From JAWVFM01 sp963841455 (GTDB lineage: Bacteria > Actinomycetota > Thermoleophilia > Solirubrobacterales > 70-9): DNA of 64,000 nt. Where the stretch lies: positions 248,001 to 312,000 of the forward strand of contig CAWJCU010000003.1 in the NCBI GenBank assembly GCA_963841455.1, written 5' to 3'. Each line of letters opens with the position of its first letter. Positions within the stretch are counted from its first letter, which is position 1. The notes under the pieces were generated by a model that did no database searches, had not been told where the DNA came from, and saw only the letters and a program-made list of their open reading frames with translations. Below, in pieces: positions 8,596 through 17,374 of this stretch. The translations under genes were made by a program, and so were the position numbers.

Positions 8596-9510
8596 CTATG
8601 AAGCGGGCAGGACCGCTCGCGGTGCCTGCGCGCGCTCCCACGGTCGCGAGGCGCGCAGGGCGGCGAGCACGGCGCGGGTACCGGGTGCCCGGTTCAGGGC
8701 GTAGAAGTGGATCCCCGGCGCGCCGGCCGCGAGCAGCTCCTCGCATTGCCGGGCGGCGTAGGCGGCCCCGAGCAGGGCCTCGGCCTCGGCGTCTCCGCCG
8801 AGCTCGCGCATGGCCTGGTCGAGCTCGGGCGGGATCGAGGCGTCGCAGAGGTCGCAGATCCGCGCGACCTGGGCGTAGGTGGCGATCGGGATCACGCCAG
8901 GGATGATCGGGACGTCGATGCCCCTCTCACGGGCCGCGGCGACGAAGTTGAAGTAGGCGCCGTTGTCGAAGAAGAGCTGCGTGATCAGAAACCGCGCGCC
9001 AGCGTCGACCTTGGTCTTGAGGTAGGCGAGGTCGGCCTCAGGGCTCGGCGCCTCGGGATGCACCTCCGGGAAGCACGCCCCGCCAATCGAGAAGTCGTAG
9101 GCCTCAGCGATGAAGGCCGTCAGCTCGGCGGCGCTCTCCAGGCCGCCCTCGGGCGTCTGGAAGTTGGTTTCGCCGCGGGGCGGGTCACCGCGGAGAGCGA
9201 GGACGTTGTCCACCCCGATCGAGGCGAAGCGATCGAGGATCGCGGCGAGGCCCTCGCGAGTTTCCCCCACGCACGATAGGTGGGCCATGGTCTCGAGGCC
9301 GTGCTCGCGGTGGACGCGGTCGGCGATCTCGACCGTCCCGTCGCGAGTGGCGCCCCCCGCGCCGTAGGTGACCGATACGAAGTCTGGCTCCAGCGGCTTG
9401 AGTGCCTCGACCGTCGCGAAGAGCTGCTCGACGCCCTCCGGTGTCTTCGGGGGGAAGAGCTCGACCGAGAAGCAGGGCTCGTCGCCGGCGAGGATCTCGT
9501 CGATGCGCAT
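8596..9510 (-). CDS. metF: Methylenetetrahydrofolate reductase
   Basis: FAD-dependent enzyme that reduces 5,10-methylene-THF to 5-methyl-THF for methionine synthesis. The intact 304-residue protein has the bacterial TIM-barrel length without the eukaryotic SAM domain. Diagnostic segments are FSVELFPPKTPEGVEQL (catalytic Glu), FVSVTYGAGGATRDGT, HLSCVGETREGL, VLALRGDPPRG, IGGACFPEVHPEAPS, FLITQLFFDNGAYFNFV and PIIPGVIPI. I chose the ATG at 9510 (MRIDEILAGDEPC); the open frame upstream is not conserved. It heads an apparent operon with the hydrolase, DUF3105 and SDR genes. No SAM or cobalamin riboswitch is visible in the short leader. Confidence 0.93.
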   Translation of the reverse strand: MRIDEILAGDEPCFSVELFPPKTPEGVEQLFATVEALKPLEPDFVSVTYGAGGATRDGTVEIADRVHREHGLETMAHLSCVGETREGLAAILDRFASIGVDNVLALRGDPPRGETNFQTPEGGLESAAELTAFIAEAYDFSIGGACFPEVHPEAPSPEADLAYLKTKVDAGARFLITQLFFDNGAYFNFVAAARERGIDVPIIPGVIPIATYAQVARICDLCDASIPPELDQAMRELGGDAEAEALLGAAYAARQCEELLAAGAPGIHFYALNRAPGTRAVLAALRASRPWERAQAPRAVLPAS

Positions 9511-9563
9511 GGTGCGGGATGGTAGACACGAGCCGCCGGGCCGCTCACCCTCCCTGGCTGACA

Positions 9564-9583
9564 GTCGCGGCCCATGCCGCGAC
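9564..9583 (-). terminator. Hairpin after the ABC exporter operon
   Basis: GTCGCGG and CCGCGAC form a perfect 7-base stem with a 6-base loop just past the end of the last permease gene and before the metF start. A second small inverted repeat (TAGGCG/CGCCTA, 9591-9604) covers the permease stop codon. Likely the transcription terminator of the exporter operon. Confidence 0.5.
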
Positions 9584-9601
9584 CGCCGCATAGGCGTTCG
9601 C

Positions 9602-10375
9602 CTAGGCCGAGCGCTCGGCGCTTCGCATCCCGCGGACCGCCCACACGCAGAACACGGCCGCGAGGCCCAGCGCGAGGGCGAAGGCACCGAGGACCACCGT
9701 CGGGTCGCCGGCGATGAAGCCCCGGCCCGTCTCCAGAAGGCGCGTGATCGGGTTGAGCGGGGCGACGGTGCTGATCCAGCCCTTCAGCAGGCCTAGGGGC
9801 ACGAACACCGGCGCCGTGAAGAGGATGAGGAAGACCGGGATCTGCATCAGCGGCCCGGCCTGGATGGTCCTGAGTCGCATCGCGATACCGGCCGCGAACA
9901 ATCCCGCGGAGATGTTGACGAGCAGAGCCAGGATGACCAGGCCGCCGAGGTCGACGCCGTCGCCCCCGACCTGCATGCCGACGATGAGCGCGACGCAGAA
10001 GAGGATCGTGATCGTGATGCAAGCGCGGATGAGCGCCGCGAGCGAGTAGCCGGCGACGATCGCGAGGCGGTTCGACGCCGCCAGCATCAGCCGCCGGGCG
10101 AAGCCCGACTCGAAGTCGGCGGCGATCCCGAAGCCCGTGAACACACCGCCGAAGGCCGACGCCTGGAGTAGCACGAACACGAACTGGAAAGCGGTGTAGC
10201 CGCTCGGGAAGTCGAACCCGGGGACCCTCGAGATCGCGGAAAGTCCGCCGGCGAAGGCCGTGAAGAAGAACAGCGGGAAGATCAGCGACGGCAGCAGAAG
10301 CGCCGGGTTCGTGTACATCCGGTGGAGGGTTCGCCACGCGACGATGCCGATGATGGATCGCGTGCGCGAGCTCAC
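9602..10375 (-). CDS. ABC-2 type exporter permease (second subunit)
   Basis: Integral membrane subunit of an ABC-2/DrrB-type exporter with six predicted helices, for example LLLPSLIFPLFFFTAFAGG, ACITITILFCVALIVGMQVG and PLMQIPVFLILFTAPVFVPL. The family pattern near the end, PLNPITRLLETGRGFI, is present. GTG at 10375 is chosen since it overlaps the stop of the preceding permease (GTGA), giving 257 residues; the longer open frame upstream is a shadow of that gene. Encoded with a second permease and an ATPase in three overlapping genes, so the working transporter is probably a permease heterodimer with an ATPase dimer. Confidence 0.85.
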   Translation of the reverse strand: MSSRTRSIIGIVAWRTLHRMYTNPALLLPSLIFPLFFFTAFAGGLSAISRVPGFDFPSGYTAFQFVFVLLQASAFGGVFTGFGIAADFESGFARRLMLAASNRLAIVAGYSLAALIRACITITILFCVALIVGMQVGGDGVDLGGLVILALLVNISAGLFAAGIAMRLRTIQAGPLMQIPVFLILFTAPVFVPLGLLKGWISTVAPLNPITRLLETGRGFIAGDPTVVLGAFALALGLAAVFCVWAVRGMRSAERSA

Positions 10376-11154
10376 GTCCGCACCAGTCTCGTGCGCAGGG
10401 CTGCGCTCGCCGCTGTGAGGCCGGCGACCACCACGAACAGCGCGACGCCGAACGCGAGCGCCAGCGCCTCGCCGTCCCATCCGGTCACGAGGAGCGACCG
10501 GATCCCCTCGACGAGATACGAGACCGGGTTGTAGGTGGCGATCGTGCGGAACCAGTCGGTCTCGATCAGGTTCCGCGGCAGGTTCATCGAGCTCAGGAAG
10601 AGCAGGACGAAGAAGAGGGGAAACATGCCCTGGACCGCCTCGCCGGAGCCGGTGCGCAGGGCGATAAAGGCGCCCAGCCCGCCGAAGCCGATCGACATCA
10701 GCACCGAGATGGCGACGATCACCGCGATCCCTCCGGCCCCCGCGGCAAGGTCGGCCCCCGCCGCGAGGCCGACGATGAGGTACGCCGCCGCCTGGAGCAG
10801 GCCGAGCACCACGACCCCGGCCAGGAGGCCAGTCAGCAGCGAGACCCCGCTCAGCGGCGTGAGCGCGAGGCGGTTGAGAAAGCCGGTCTCGACGTCGTTC
10901 GCCAGGTCGGTGCCGGCGTTCAGCACCGAGAACAGCGCCCCCTGCATGAACGGAATCGCAAGGGCGAACGTCAGATAGGAGTTGGTCGGAAAACCGGGCA
11001 GGTTGGTGGCGTCGGCGAGCCCGCTGGAGTTGACCGCGAGCAGGAACAGCGGGAACACAAGGGCCGGGATGATCTGCGCCGGACGCCGCAGAGTCCTGAT
11101 TACCGAGCGCCTCGCGAGCATGCCCATCTGGGTGAGCGACTCGCGCCGGATCAT
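10372..11154 (-). CDS. ABC-2 type exporter permease (first subunit)
   Basis: Six-helix ABC-2 permease of about 260 residues, intact. It has an N-terminal amphipathic stretch (RRSVIRTLRRPAQIIPALVF), hydrophobic segments such as GIAVIVAISVLMSIGFGG and MFPLFFVLLFLSSMNLP, and the typical TYNPVSYLVEGIRSLL before the last helix. The ATG at 11154 overlaps the ATPase stop (ATGA). The paralogous permease follows with another 4-base overlap. Together with the ATPase it resembles DrrAB-type exporters of drugs or lipids; the cargo is not known. Confidence 0.85.
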   Translation of the reverse strand: MIRRESLTQMGMLARRSVIRTLRRPAQIIPALVFPLFLLAVNSSGLADATNLPGFPTNSYLTFALAIPFMQGALFSVLNAGTDLANDVETGFLNRLALTPLSGVSLLTGLLAGVVVLGLLQAAAYLIVGLAAGADLAAGAGGIAVIVAISVLMSIGFGGLGAFIALRTGSGEAVQGMFPLFFVLLFLSSMNLPRNLIETDWFRTIATYNPVSYLVEGIRSLLVTGWDGEALALAFGVALFVVVAGLTAASAALRTRLVRT

Positions 11155-12173
11155 GCGGGGGCCGCCTCCGGCTCGGGCGGCCCCGCGGTCTCCGCGTCGG
11201 CGCCCTGTGGTGCACCACCCGCCCCCTCGAGGGAGCGGCCGGTCTTGGCGAGGAACACGTCGTCGAGCGTGGGGGCATGAAGTTGGAGATGCTCGACGTG
11301 GATGCCCTCGCCGTCGAGCGCCCTCACGACGTCCGCGAGATCTCCCTCGCCGCCCGCGAGCCGCACGGCGACCCCGCGGGGCGGCGCCGTGACGCGTTGG
11401 CCGAACCGTTCGAGCACGGTCCCGGCCGGCCCGCGCTCGCTCTGATCGGCCGGGATCACCTCGACGGTGGGGCGCCCGATCTCGGCCTTCAGTGTCTCGG
11501 GCGTGCCGCTCGCGACGATTCGGCCGCGGTCGATGATCCCCAGCCGGTCGGCGAGGACGTCCGCCTCCTCCAGGTACTGGGTCGTCAGGAATACCGTCAC
11601 TCCGTCCTCCGCGGCGAGGCGGGCGACCTCGTCCCACAGCGCCGTTCGGCTCTGGATGTCGAGCCCGGTCGTCGGCTCGTCGAGGAAGAGGATGCGCGGG
11701 CGGTGCACCAACGCGAGCGCGAGGTCGAGGCGGCGCTTCATCCCGCCCGAGTAGCCACCCACACGGCGGTCGGCAGCCTCGGCGAGGCCGACCCGGGAGA
11801 GCAGCTCGGTTCCGCGAGCCTCCCGCTCGGCCTTCGCCAGGCCGTGCAGGGCGGTCTGAAGCCGCATGTGCTCGCTGCCGGTGAGAAACGGGTCGAGGGC
11901 GGCCTCCTGAAGCGCCGCGCCGATCTCCGCGCGCACCCGAGGACCCTCCCGTACGACGTCATAGCCGGCGACCCTCGCGGTTCCCGCCGTGGGGGGCAGC
12001 AGGGTCGTGAGCATGAGGACGGTGGTCGACTTGCCGGCACCGTTGGGTCCGAGGAACCCGTAGATCTCTCCGGGGTCGACGCGAAGATCGATGCCGTCGA
12101 CGGCCCGGGGCCCCTTGCGAAACTCGCGCACGAGGCCCTCGGCTTCGATGCTCGCGTCGCGCTGCATTGCCAT
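11151..12173 (-). CDS. ABC transporter ATP-binding protein (DrrA-like)
   Basis: Cytoplasmic ATPase of an ABC-2 exporter, 340 residues, intact. Walker A is FLGPNGAGKSTT, the Q-loop lies in IGAALQEAALDPFLTG, the signature is VGGYSGGMKRRLDLA, Walker B is ILFLDEPTTGLD, and the H-loop position reads TTQYLEEADVLADR, with Gln in place of the usual His, as is common in DrrA-like proteins. The C-terminal 100 residues match the DrrA-type extension (DVVRALDGEGIHVEHLQLHA, PTLDDVFLAKTG), then a Pro/Ala tail. A palindromic operator lies 12 bases upstream of the start, and no regulator gene is adjacent. Confidence 0.92.
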   Translation of the reverse strand: MAMQRDASIEAEGLVREFRKGPRAVDGIDLRVDPGEIYGFLGPNGAGKSTTVLMLTTLLPPTAGTARVAGYDVVREGPRVRAEIGAALQEAALDPFLTGSEHMRLQTALHGLAKAEREARGTELLSRVGLAEAADRRVGGYSGGMKRRLDLALALVHRPRILFLDEPTTGLDIQSRTALWDEVARLAAEDGVTVFLTTQYLEEADVLADRLGIIDRGRIVASGTPETLKAEIGRPTVEVIPADQSERGPAGTVLERFGQRVTAPPRGVAVRLAGGEGDLADVVRALDGEGIHVEHLQLHAPTLDDVFLAKTGRSLEGAGGAPQGADAETAGPPEPEAAPA

Positions 12174-12184
12174 GCTCGCAGGAT

Positions 12185-12213
12185 ACCAACCGTTGAATGA
12201 TTAAACAGTTGGT
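12185..12213. promoter_or_regulatory. 29-bp palindromic operator upstream of the ABC exporter
   Basis: The arms ACCAACCGTT and AACAGTTGGT are inverted repeats with one mismatch, and the centre AATGATT is itself symmetric, so the whole site is nearly palindromic about base 12199. It is AT-rich compared with its surroundings and lies in the 95-base gap between the divergent ATPase gene and the DUF3089 gene. Size and symmetry fit a TetR- or PadR-type repressor site. Confidence 0.6.
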
Positions 12214-12255
12214 TAAGCCAATGAAATAGGGGGATTCCGGGCTCGCGGTCGCTGG

Positions 12256-12261
12256 TACGCT
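12256..12261 (+). promoter_or_regulatory. Candidate -10 box (TACGCT) of the DUF3089 gene
   Basis: TACGCT lies 7 bases before the ATG at 12269, with no Shine-Dalgarno sequence between, consistent with a leaderless transcript beginning at the start codon. Confidence 0.35.
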
Positions 12262-12268
12262 CCTCGCG

Positions 12269-13405
12269 ATGGGGCACGCAGGGAAGCGAGGTCGAATCGT
12301 CGCGGGCGCAGCGCTGTTCGCGGCCGTCGCCGTGATGTTCGTACCCGCGGCCGCCCAGGCCAAGGAGAAGACGGTTTGGCTCTGCAAGCCCGGCCTCGCG
12401 AACGATCCGTGCACGCCGAGCCTCAAGACCGCGAAGTACGCGAACGACGGCAGCTCGCTGGGGAGCTACACGCCGAGGACGGACAAGAGGCCGAAGATCG
12501 ACTGCTTCTACATCTACCCGACGGTCAGCGACGACAAGACGGACAACGCCGACCTCTCGATCGATCCCGAGGAGCGCTCGATCGCCCTCTACCAGGCAGC
12601 CCGTTACTCGCAGGAGTGCCGGGTCTTCGCTCCCATGTACCGGCAGGTGACGATCACGCGGCTGCTGCAGGGCCCCGACACGATCACCCCGAAGATGCGC
12701 AAGATCGCCTACCAGAGCGCCCTTCAGGGCTGGAAGACCTACCTGAGGAAGTACAACGACGGCCGGCCCTTCGTCCTCATCGGGCACTCCCAGGGCAGCT
12801 TCACCCTCCGGAAGCTGATCGCCGATCAGATCGACGCAAACAGGACCCTGCGAAAGCGGCTCGTGTCCGCGATCCTGCTCGGCGGCAACGTCGTGGTGAA
12901 GAAGGGCAAGGACTCACGCGGGGACTTCAAGCACGTGGAGGCCTGCGGCTCTCAGACCCAGACCGGCTGCGTCGTCGCGTGGTCGACGTTCAACGCGCCG
13001 GTGCCGGCCGACTCGCTCTTCGGGCGCACGAACGGCCAACTCGACACCCCGACCGACCCGAAGCTGGCGATCCTTTGCGCGTATCCCGGCTCCAGGTCGC
13101 TCCAGACGATCATCCCGACCGCCCCGTTCGCGCCCGGCACGACGATCGGCCTCGCCACGATGCTCGTCGGGTTCCCGACGCCGCCCACGACCACCGCGTG
13201 GGCCGAGTACGACCAGGCCTACCGCGGCGCGTGCTCGAGCGCGGACAACGCCAACGTCCTGCAGATCACCGACCAGCCCGGCGCTCCGCACCTGAACGCG
13301 ATCCCGGACCCGACCTGGGGCCTGCACCTCGCCGACGCGAACATCGCGCTCGGCAACCTCACCGGCATGGTCCGCAAGCAGACGAAGGCGTACTTCAGGC
13401 CGTAA
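12269..13405 (+). CDS. Secreted DUF3089 alpha/beta hydrolase
   Basis: Exported hydrolase of 378 residues, intact. A signal peptide is clear: basic N-terminus, hydrophobic core AGAALFAAVAVMFVPAAA and the AQAK cleavage region. The mature part has the DUF3089 pattern: VWLCKPGLANDPC, KIDCFYIYPTVSDDKTDN, the nucleophile elbow FVLIGHSQGSFTLRKLI (Ser in G-H-S-Q-G), and a C-terminal His candidate in ITDQPGAPHLNAIPDP. Cys pairs suggest disulfides. The family is related to lipases/esterases, but no physiological substrate is established. Its end overlaps the convergent esterase by 11 bases. The DNA contacted by the 12185 palindrome may also control it. Confidence 0.85.
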   Translation: MGHAGKRGRIVAGAALFAAVAVMFVPAAAQAKEKTVWLCKPGLANDPCTPSLKTAKYANDGSSLGSYTPRTDKRPKIDCFYIYPTVSDDKTDNADLSIDPEERSIALYQAARYSQECRVFAPMYRQVTITRLLQGPDTITPKMRKIAYQSALQGWKTYLRKYNDGRPFVLIGHSQGSFTLRKLIADQIDANRTLRKRLVSAILLGGNVVVKKGKDSRGDFKHVEACGSQTQTGCVVAWSTFNAPVPADSLFGRTNGQLDTPTDPKLAILCAYPGSRSLQTIIPTAPFAPGTTIGLATMLVGFPTPPTTTAWAEYDQAYRGACSSADNANVLQITDQPGAPHLNAIPDPTWGLHLADANIALGNLTGMVRKQTKAYFRP

Positions 13406-14449
13406 GGGCCCGCCGAAGCGCGCCCGCGACCTCGCGCATCGCGGCCGGCGCCGCGCGACCCAGCCCGGCGGCGTTCGCAAATCCGTGCGGTAGCCCCGGC
13501 GCGCGCTGTAGCTCCACCTCGACGCCGGCCTCCCGCAAGCGCTCCGGCATACTCGATGCCCTCGTCGCGCAGCGGGTCGTAGCCCGCGACGACGACGAGC
13601 GCGGGCGGCAGGCCCGAGAGGTCCTCGGCGCGGAGGGGCGCCGCGCGGGGATCGCGTGCGGCCGATTCAGGGTCGGGCCCGAGGTAGTTGGCGTCGAACC
13701 AGTCCATCTCGGCGGTGGTGAGGAAGAAGCCCTCCCCGAAGAGCGTGTACGACGGCCGCTCCCGGTCGCCGAACTGCACAGCGGGGTAGATCAGGAGCTG
13801 GAAGCACGGCTCGGGGCCCTGCCTCCCACGGGCATCCAGGCAGCACACCGCCGCGAGGTTGCCCCCCGCGCTGTCGCCGCCGACCGCGACGCGCTCGGGA
13901 TCGGCGCCGAGCCCCGCCGCACGCGCCGCCGCGTCGCGGAAGCTCGCGGTCGCGTCGTCGGCGGCGGCGGGAAAGCGGCTCTCCGGCGCGAGCCGGTAGC
14001 CGATCGACAGGACGCGGATGCGGGCCTCGGTCGCGAGGAACCGGCAGACGTTGTCGTGGCTCTCGATGCTCCCGAGCGTCCATCCGCCGCCGTGGAAGTA
14101 GACGAGCAGCGGCGAGGGCGTCGGCGCCCCGGAGCCGACGTAGAGGCGAGCGGGAAGGCGTCCGTCGCCGCCCGCGATCTCGAGGTCCCGCACCTCGGCG
14201 ACCTGAAATCGGGCGCCGGCGAACACGCGCGCGTCATGCTCGAGACGCTCGCGCGCCGCGGCGACCGGAAGCTCCTCGACCGGAGGTGAGGGGTTGAGGT
14301 CGTCGAGGCGCGTGCCGAGCTGCATCTCCGGATCCATCGGCTGGCCATCGATCTCGATCGGGCCTGCCGGCGAGCGCGCGGATCACCGGGCGGGGGAGCG
14401 CCACGAGCGAACGCAGCGCCAGCGCCTCGACGGCCGCAGGCCGTTTCAC
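13395..14449 (-). CDS. HSL-family alpha/beta hydrolase (esterase)
   Basis: Carboxylesterase of the hormone-sensitive-lipase family, about 350 residues. It has the oxyanion motif YFHGGGW near residue 120, the nucleophile GDSAGG near 192, the catalytic Asp in AGYDPLRDEG and, after a frameshift near 13555, the catalytic His in APGLPHGFAN. I place the start at the GTG at 14449, which overlaps the stop of the upstream dehydrogenase; this adds RPAAVEALALRSLVALPRP and joins the main frame after one more shift near 14370. The later ATG at 14337 is the obvious alternative. Two extra bases account for the length. It is the last gene of the decarboxylase/dehydrogenase operon and could supply hydroxyacids from esters. 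Confidence 0.8.
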
Positions 14450-17363
14450 CCGCGGGTGAGCTCCTCGAGAAGCTCCACGGGCGAGCGCCAGCTCTTGCCG
14501 GTCGCTCGCCGGAGGCCCACCTCGCACGTCCGGTTGCCGCACAGGTAGGCGTCGAACGCCTCGCCGGCAAGCTCGACTGCCTCGGGCGCGGTCGCGGCGG
14601 CGGTCAGCTCCGGATGGAGGAAGCCGCGGTCGCCGGCGAACCCGCAGCAGCGCGCGCTCGGAGGCTCGACCACCTCCTCGGCGAGCGCAGCGGCAACCCG
14701 CGGCCAGGCGGCGGGTGAGTCCGAGGTGCCTCGTCGAGCAGGTGGGATGCGATCGCGACGCGCGCGACCCGGCGCGGCTCGAGCCCGTCGAGCAGCCGCG
14801 CGCACCACTCCACGCCGTCGAGCACCTCCAGCTCGAGGTGGCGCTCGGCGGCATCGGGGGCGAGCTCGCCACGAATCTCCCGCGCGATTCCGTAGGTGCA
14901 GGAGGAGGCGTCGACCACGACCGGGAGCTCGCCCTCGTCGCTCCAGCGCCAGAGCGCGCCGAACGTCTCCCTCGCCATCCACTCGTGTCCGCGCTGGAAG
15001 CCCTTCGAGCTCCAGGGCGTCGCGCAGCACCGCCCCGCGACGTCGGGCGGGATCCACACCGGCTTCCCGGCCCGCCGCGAGACCTCGACCATCGCTGAGA
15101 CCACCCCGGCCCCGGCCCCGGCGGGCCCGAAGATGCGGTTGATGCACGCGGGCAGGTACACGGCGGCGGCACCCTCCCGCCGCGTCACCGGCAGCGAGGC
15201 TTCGGCGGCCGGCGGCATCCCCGCGCTCCATTCCGGGACCAGCTCCTGGCCGACCGCGCGGCGGGCGGCTCGGCTGACGCCGCGGACCGGCGCGTCGCCG
15301 GCGACCGAGCTGATCGCATGGCCGAGCCGCAGGCCCCCCCGCGCCGCTCGCTCGACCGCCTTCCAGCGCCGGGCGACCTCGAGCGCCACCGCCTCCGAGC
15401 GCCAGCTCTGCTGGCGGCCGCGCAGCTCCTTCACGAGCCTGCCCGTGTCGATGCCGACCGGGCACGCGAGCGCGCAGCTTCCATCGGCTGCGCAGGTGTC
15501 GATCGCGTCGTACGAGTAGTCGCGGAGGAGCGCCTCGGCGACGGGCGAGCCGGCCGGCTGGCGCGCGATCTCCCGCCGGATGACGATCCGCTGGCGCGGC
15601 GTCGTCGTGAGGTTCCGGCTCGGGCATACCGGCTCGCAGAAGCCGCATTCGACGCAGGACGTGGCGACCTCCTCGATCGCCGGGTTCGTGTGCAGGTTGC
15701 GGAGGTGCACGCCGAGATCGCGATTCAGGACGACGCCCGGGTTGAGCGACGCCATCGGGGTCGGCGAGCTCCTTCACCCGCCACATGAGCTCGGTCGCCT
15801 TCGCGCCCCACTCGCGCTCCACGAACGGCGCCATGTTCATGCCGGTGCCGTGCTCCGCCTTCAACGAGCCGTCGTACTTGTCGAGGATCAGCTCGACGAG
15901 CTTGCCCATGAACGCCTCGTAGCGCTCGGTGTCCTCGGACTTGGCGAAGTCGGGAGTGAGCATGAAGTGCAGGTTTCCGGCGGAGGCGTGGCCCGCCACT
16001 CCCGGGAGGAAGCCGTGCTCGCCCAGCAGGGCCTGAAGGTCGCGCGCGCACTCGGCGATGCGCGCGGGCGGAACGCAGACGTCCTCGACGATCAGCGCGT
16101 TCTCCGGCGGCTTCAGCTTCCCGAGCAGGCCGTGCATCCCCTCCCGCACGCGCCACGACATCTCGATCCGCTCGCTCGTCGCGCGTGAAGTCGATCGGCG
16201 CGACGAGCTCGCCGTTCGGCGAGGAGCTCGCAGGCGCGTGCGCTCGGCCTCGTCGAGACCCGCCGCGTCATCGGCGCCGAGCTCGACGAGCAGCGCGGCC
16301 GACTCCGGCGGCAGCTCTCGCCAGGCCTCCGGCGTCCCGGGGATGTTGAAGCTCGCCGCGATCAGCGATGGCGCGACCATCAGCTCGACGGCCGTCGCGC
16401 CTGCGGCGACGAGCTCAGGGACTGGCTCGGTCGCCGCCTCGAGCGAGGGGAAGTGGATCCAGGAGATGCTCGTGGCAGCCGGGCACGGGGACGGTCTCGA
16501 AGACGACCTCGGCCAGGAAGGCCAGCGTTCCCTCGGACCCGACGAGCAGGCGGCGGAAGATCTCGAGCGGCGTCTCGGCGTCGAGGAAGGCGCAGAGGCG
16601 GTAGCCCGTGGTGTTCTTGATCTCGAACTTGCGCCGGATCCGCTCGGCGAGCTCCGGCGTCGGCGAGGATCTCCTCGCGGATCGCGGCGAGGCCCGCGGC
16701 GAGCTCGGGCTCTGCCTCGGCGAAGCGCTCCTCCGCGTCGGGGGAGCCGGTGTCGATCGTGGTACCCGAGGGCAGCACGAAGGTCATCGAGCGCACGGTG
16801 CTGTAGGAGTCGCGCACGACGCCGCAGCGCATGCCGCCGGAGTTGTTCGCGACGACGCCGCCGACCGTCGCGATGTCGGTGCTCGCCGGGTCGGGCCCGA
16901 GCTTGCGTCTTAGCGGGGCGAGGACGCGATTCACGTGGCCGAGCACCGTCCCGGGCCCCACGCGTGCCCGTTCGCCGCCGTCCTCGACCGCGACGCCGCC
17001 GAAATGGCGGCGGACGTCGACCAGGATGCCCTCGCTCTGTCCCTGGCCGTTGAGGCTCGTCCCGCCACCGCGAAGCGTCACCGGGACGCCGCTCCGGCGG
17101 CCGTAGGCGAGGACCCCGGCCACATCCTCGGCGCCGCGAGCAACCACCACGGCCTTCGGGATGACGCGGTAGGGGCTGGCGTCGGTGGCGTAGCGGACGA
17201 GGTCGATCGGCCGGCCAAGGACGCCGGCGGCGCCGACGATCGCCGCGAGGTCCGCGCGCAGGCCCGGTGGCGTTCCCGCCGCGACCCAATCCGGAGCGCG
17301 GTCCGGCGCCGGCCCGGCCGTGGGCGGGGCGATGCGCTCCAACTTGGCCTCGGCCACCGCCAT
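14446..17363 (-). CDS. FAD/Fe-S D-2-hydroxyacid dehydrogenase (D-lactate dehydrogenase-like), several frameshifts
   Basis: Large fused oxidoreductase of about 970 residues. The N-terminal FAD_binding_4 domain shows VPVTLRGGGTSLNGQGQSEG, LGPDPASTDIATVGGVVANN and SGGMRCGVVRDS; the FAD-oxidase C domain shows HASAGNLHFMLTPDF and KYDGSLKAEHGTGMNMAPF. After a shift near 15760 comes the ferredoxin-like part with SCVECGFCEPVCPSRN and CALACPVGIDTG, then the CCG domain (VVDASSCTYG, ARCCGFAGD, LCGNRTCEVGL). This layout oxidises D-2-hydroxyacids such as D-lactate or 2-hydroxyglutarate and passes electrons to a quinone or other acceptor. At least five shifts (near 14720, 15760, 16190, 16480 and 16660) interrupt it. 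It follows the decarboxylase gene by 11 bases. Confidence 0.8.
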
Positions 17364-17374
17364 CGGTCAGGCGG

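Noticed and set aside
8583..9600. SAM or cobalamin riboswitch in front of metF
   Set aside because: The upstream gap is 91 bases and is largely used by the terminator of the ABC operon; no conserved riboswitch core is visible.
9602..11278. One 558-codon frame covering both ABC permeases
   Set aside because: Only the part from 10375 downward is the permease; the upstream part is an out-of-frame reading of the neighbouring permease, which has its own frame.
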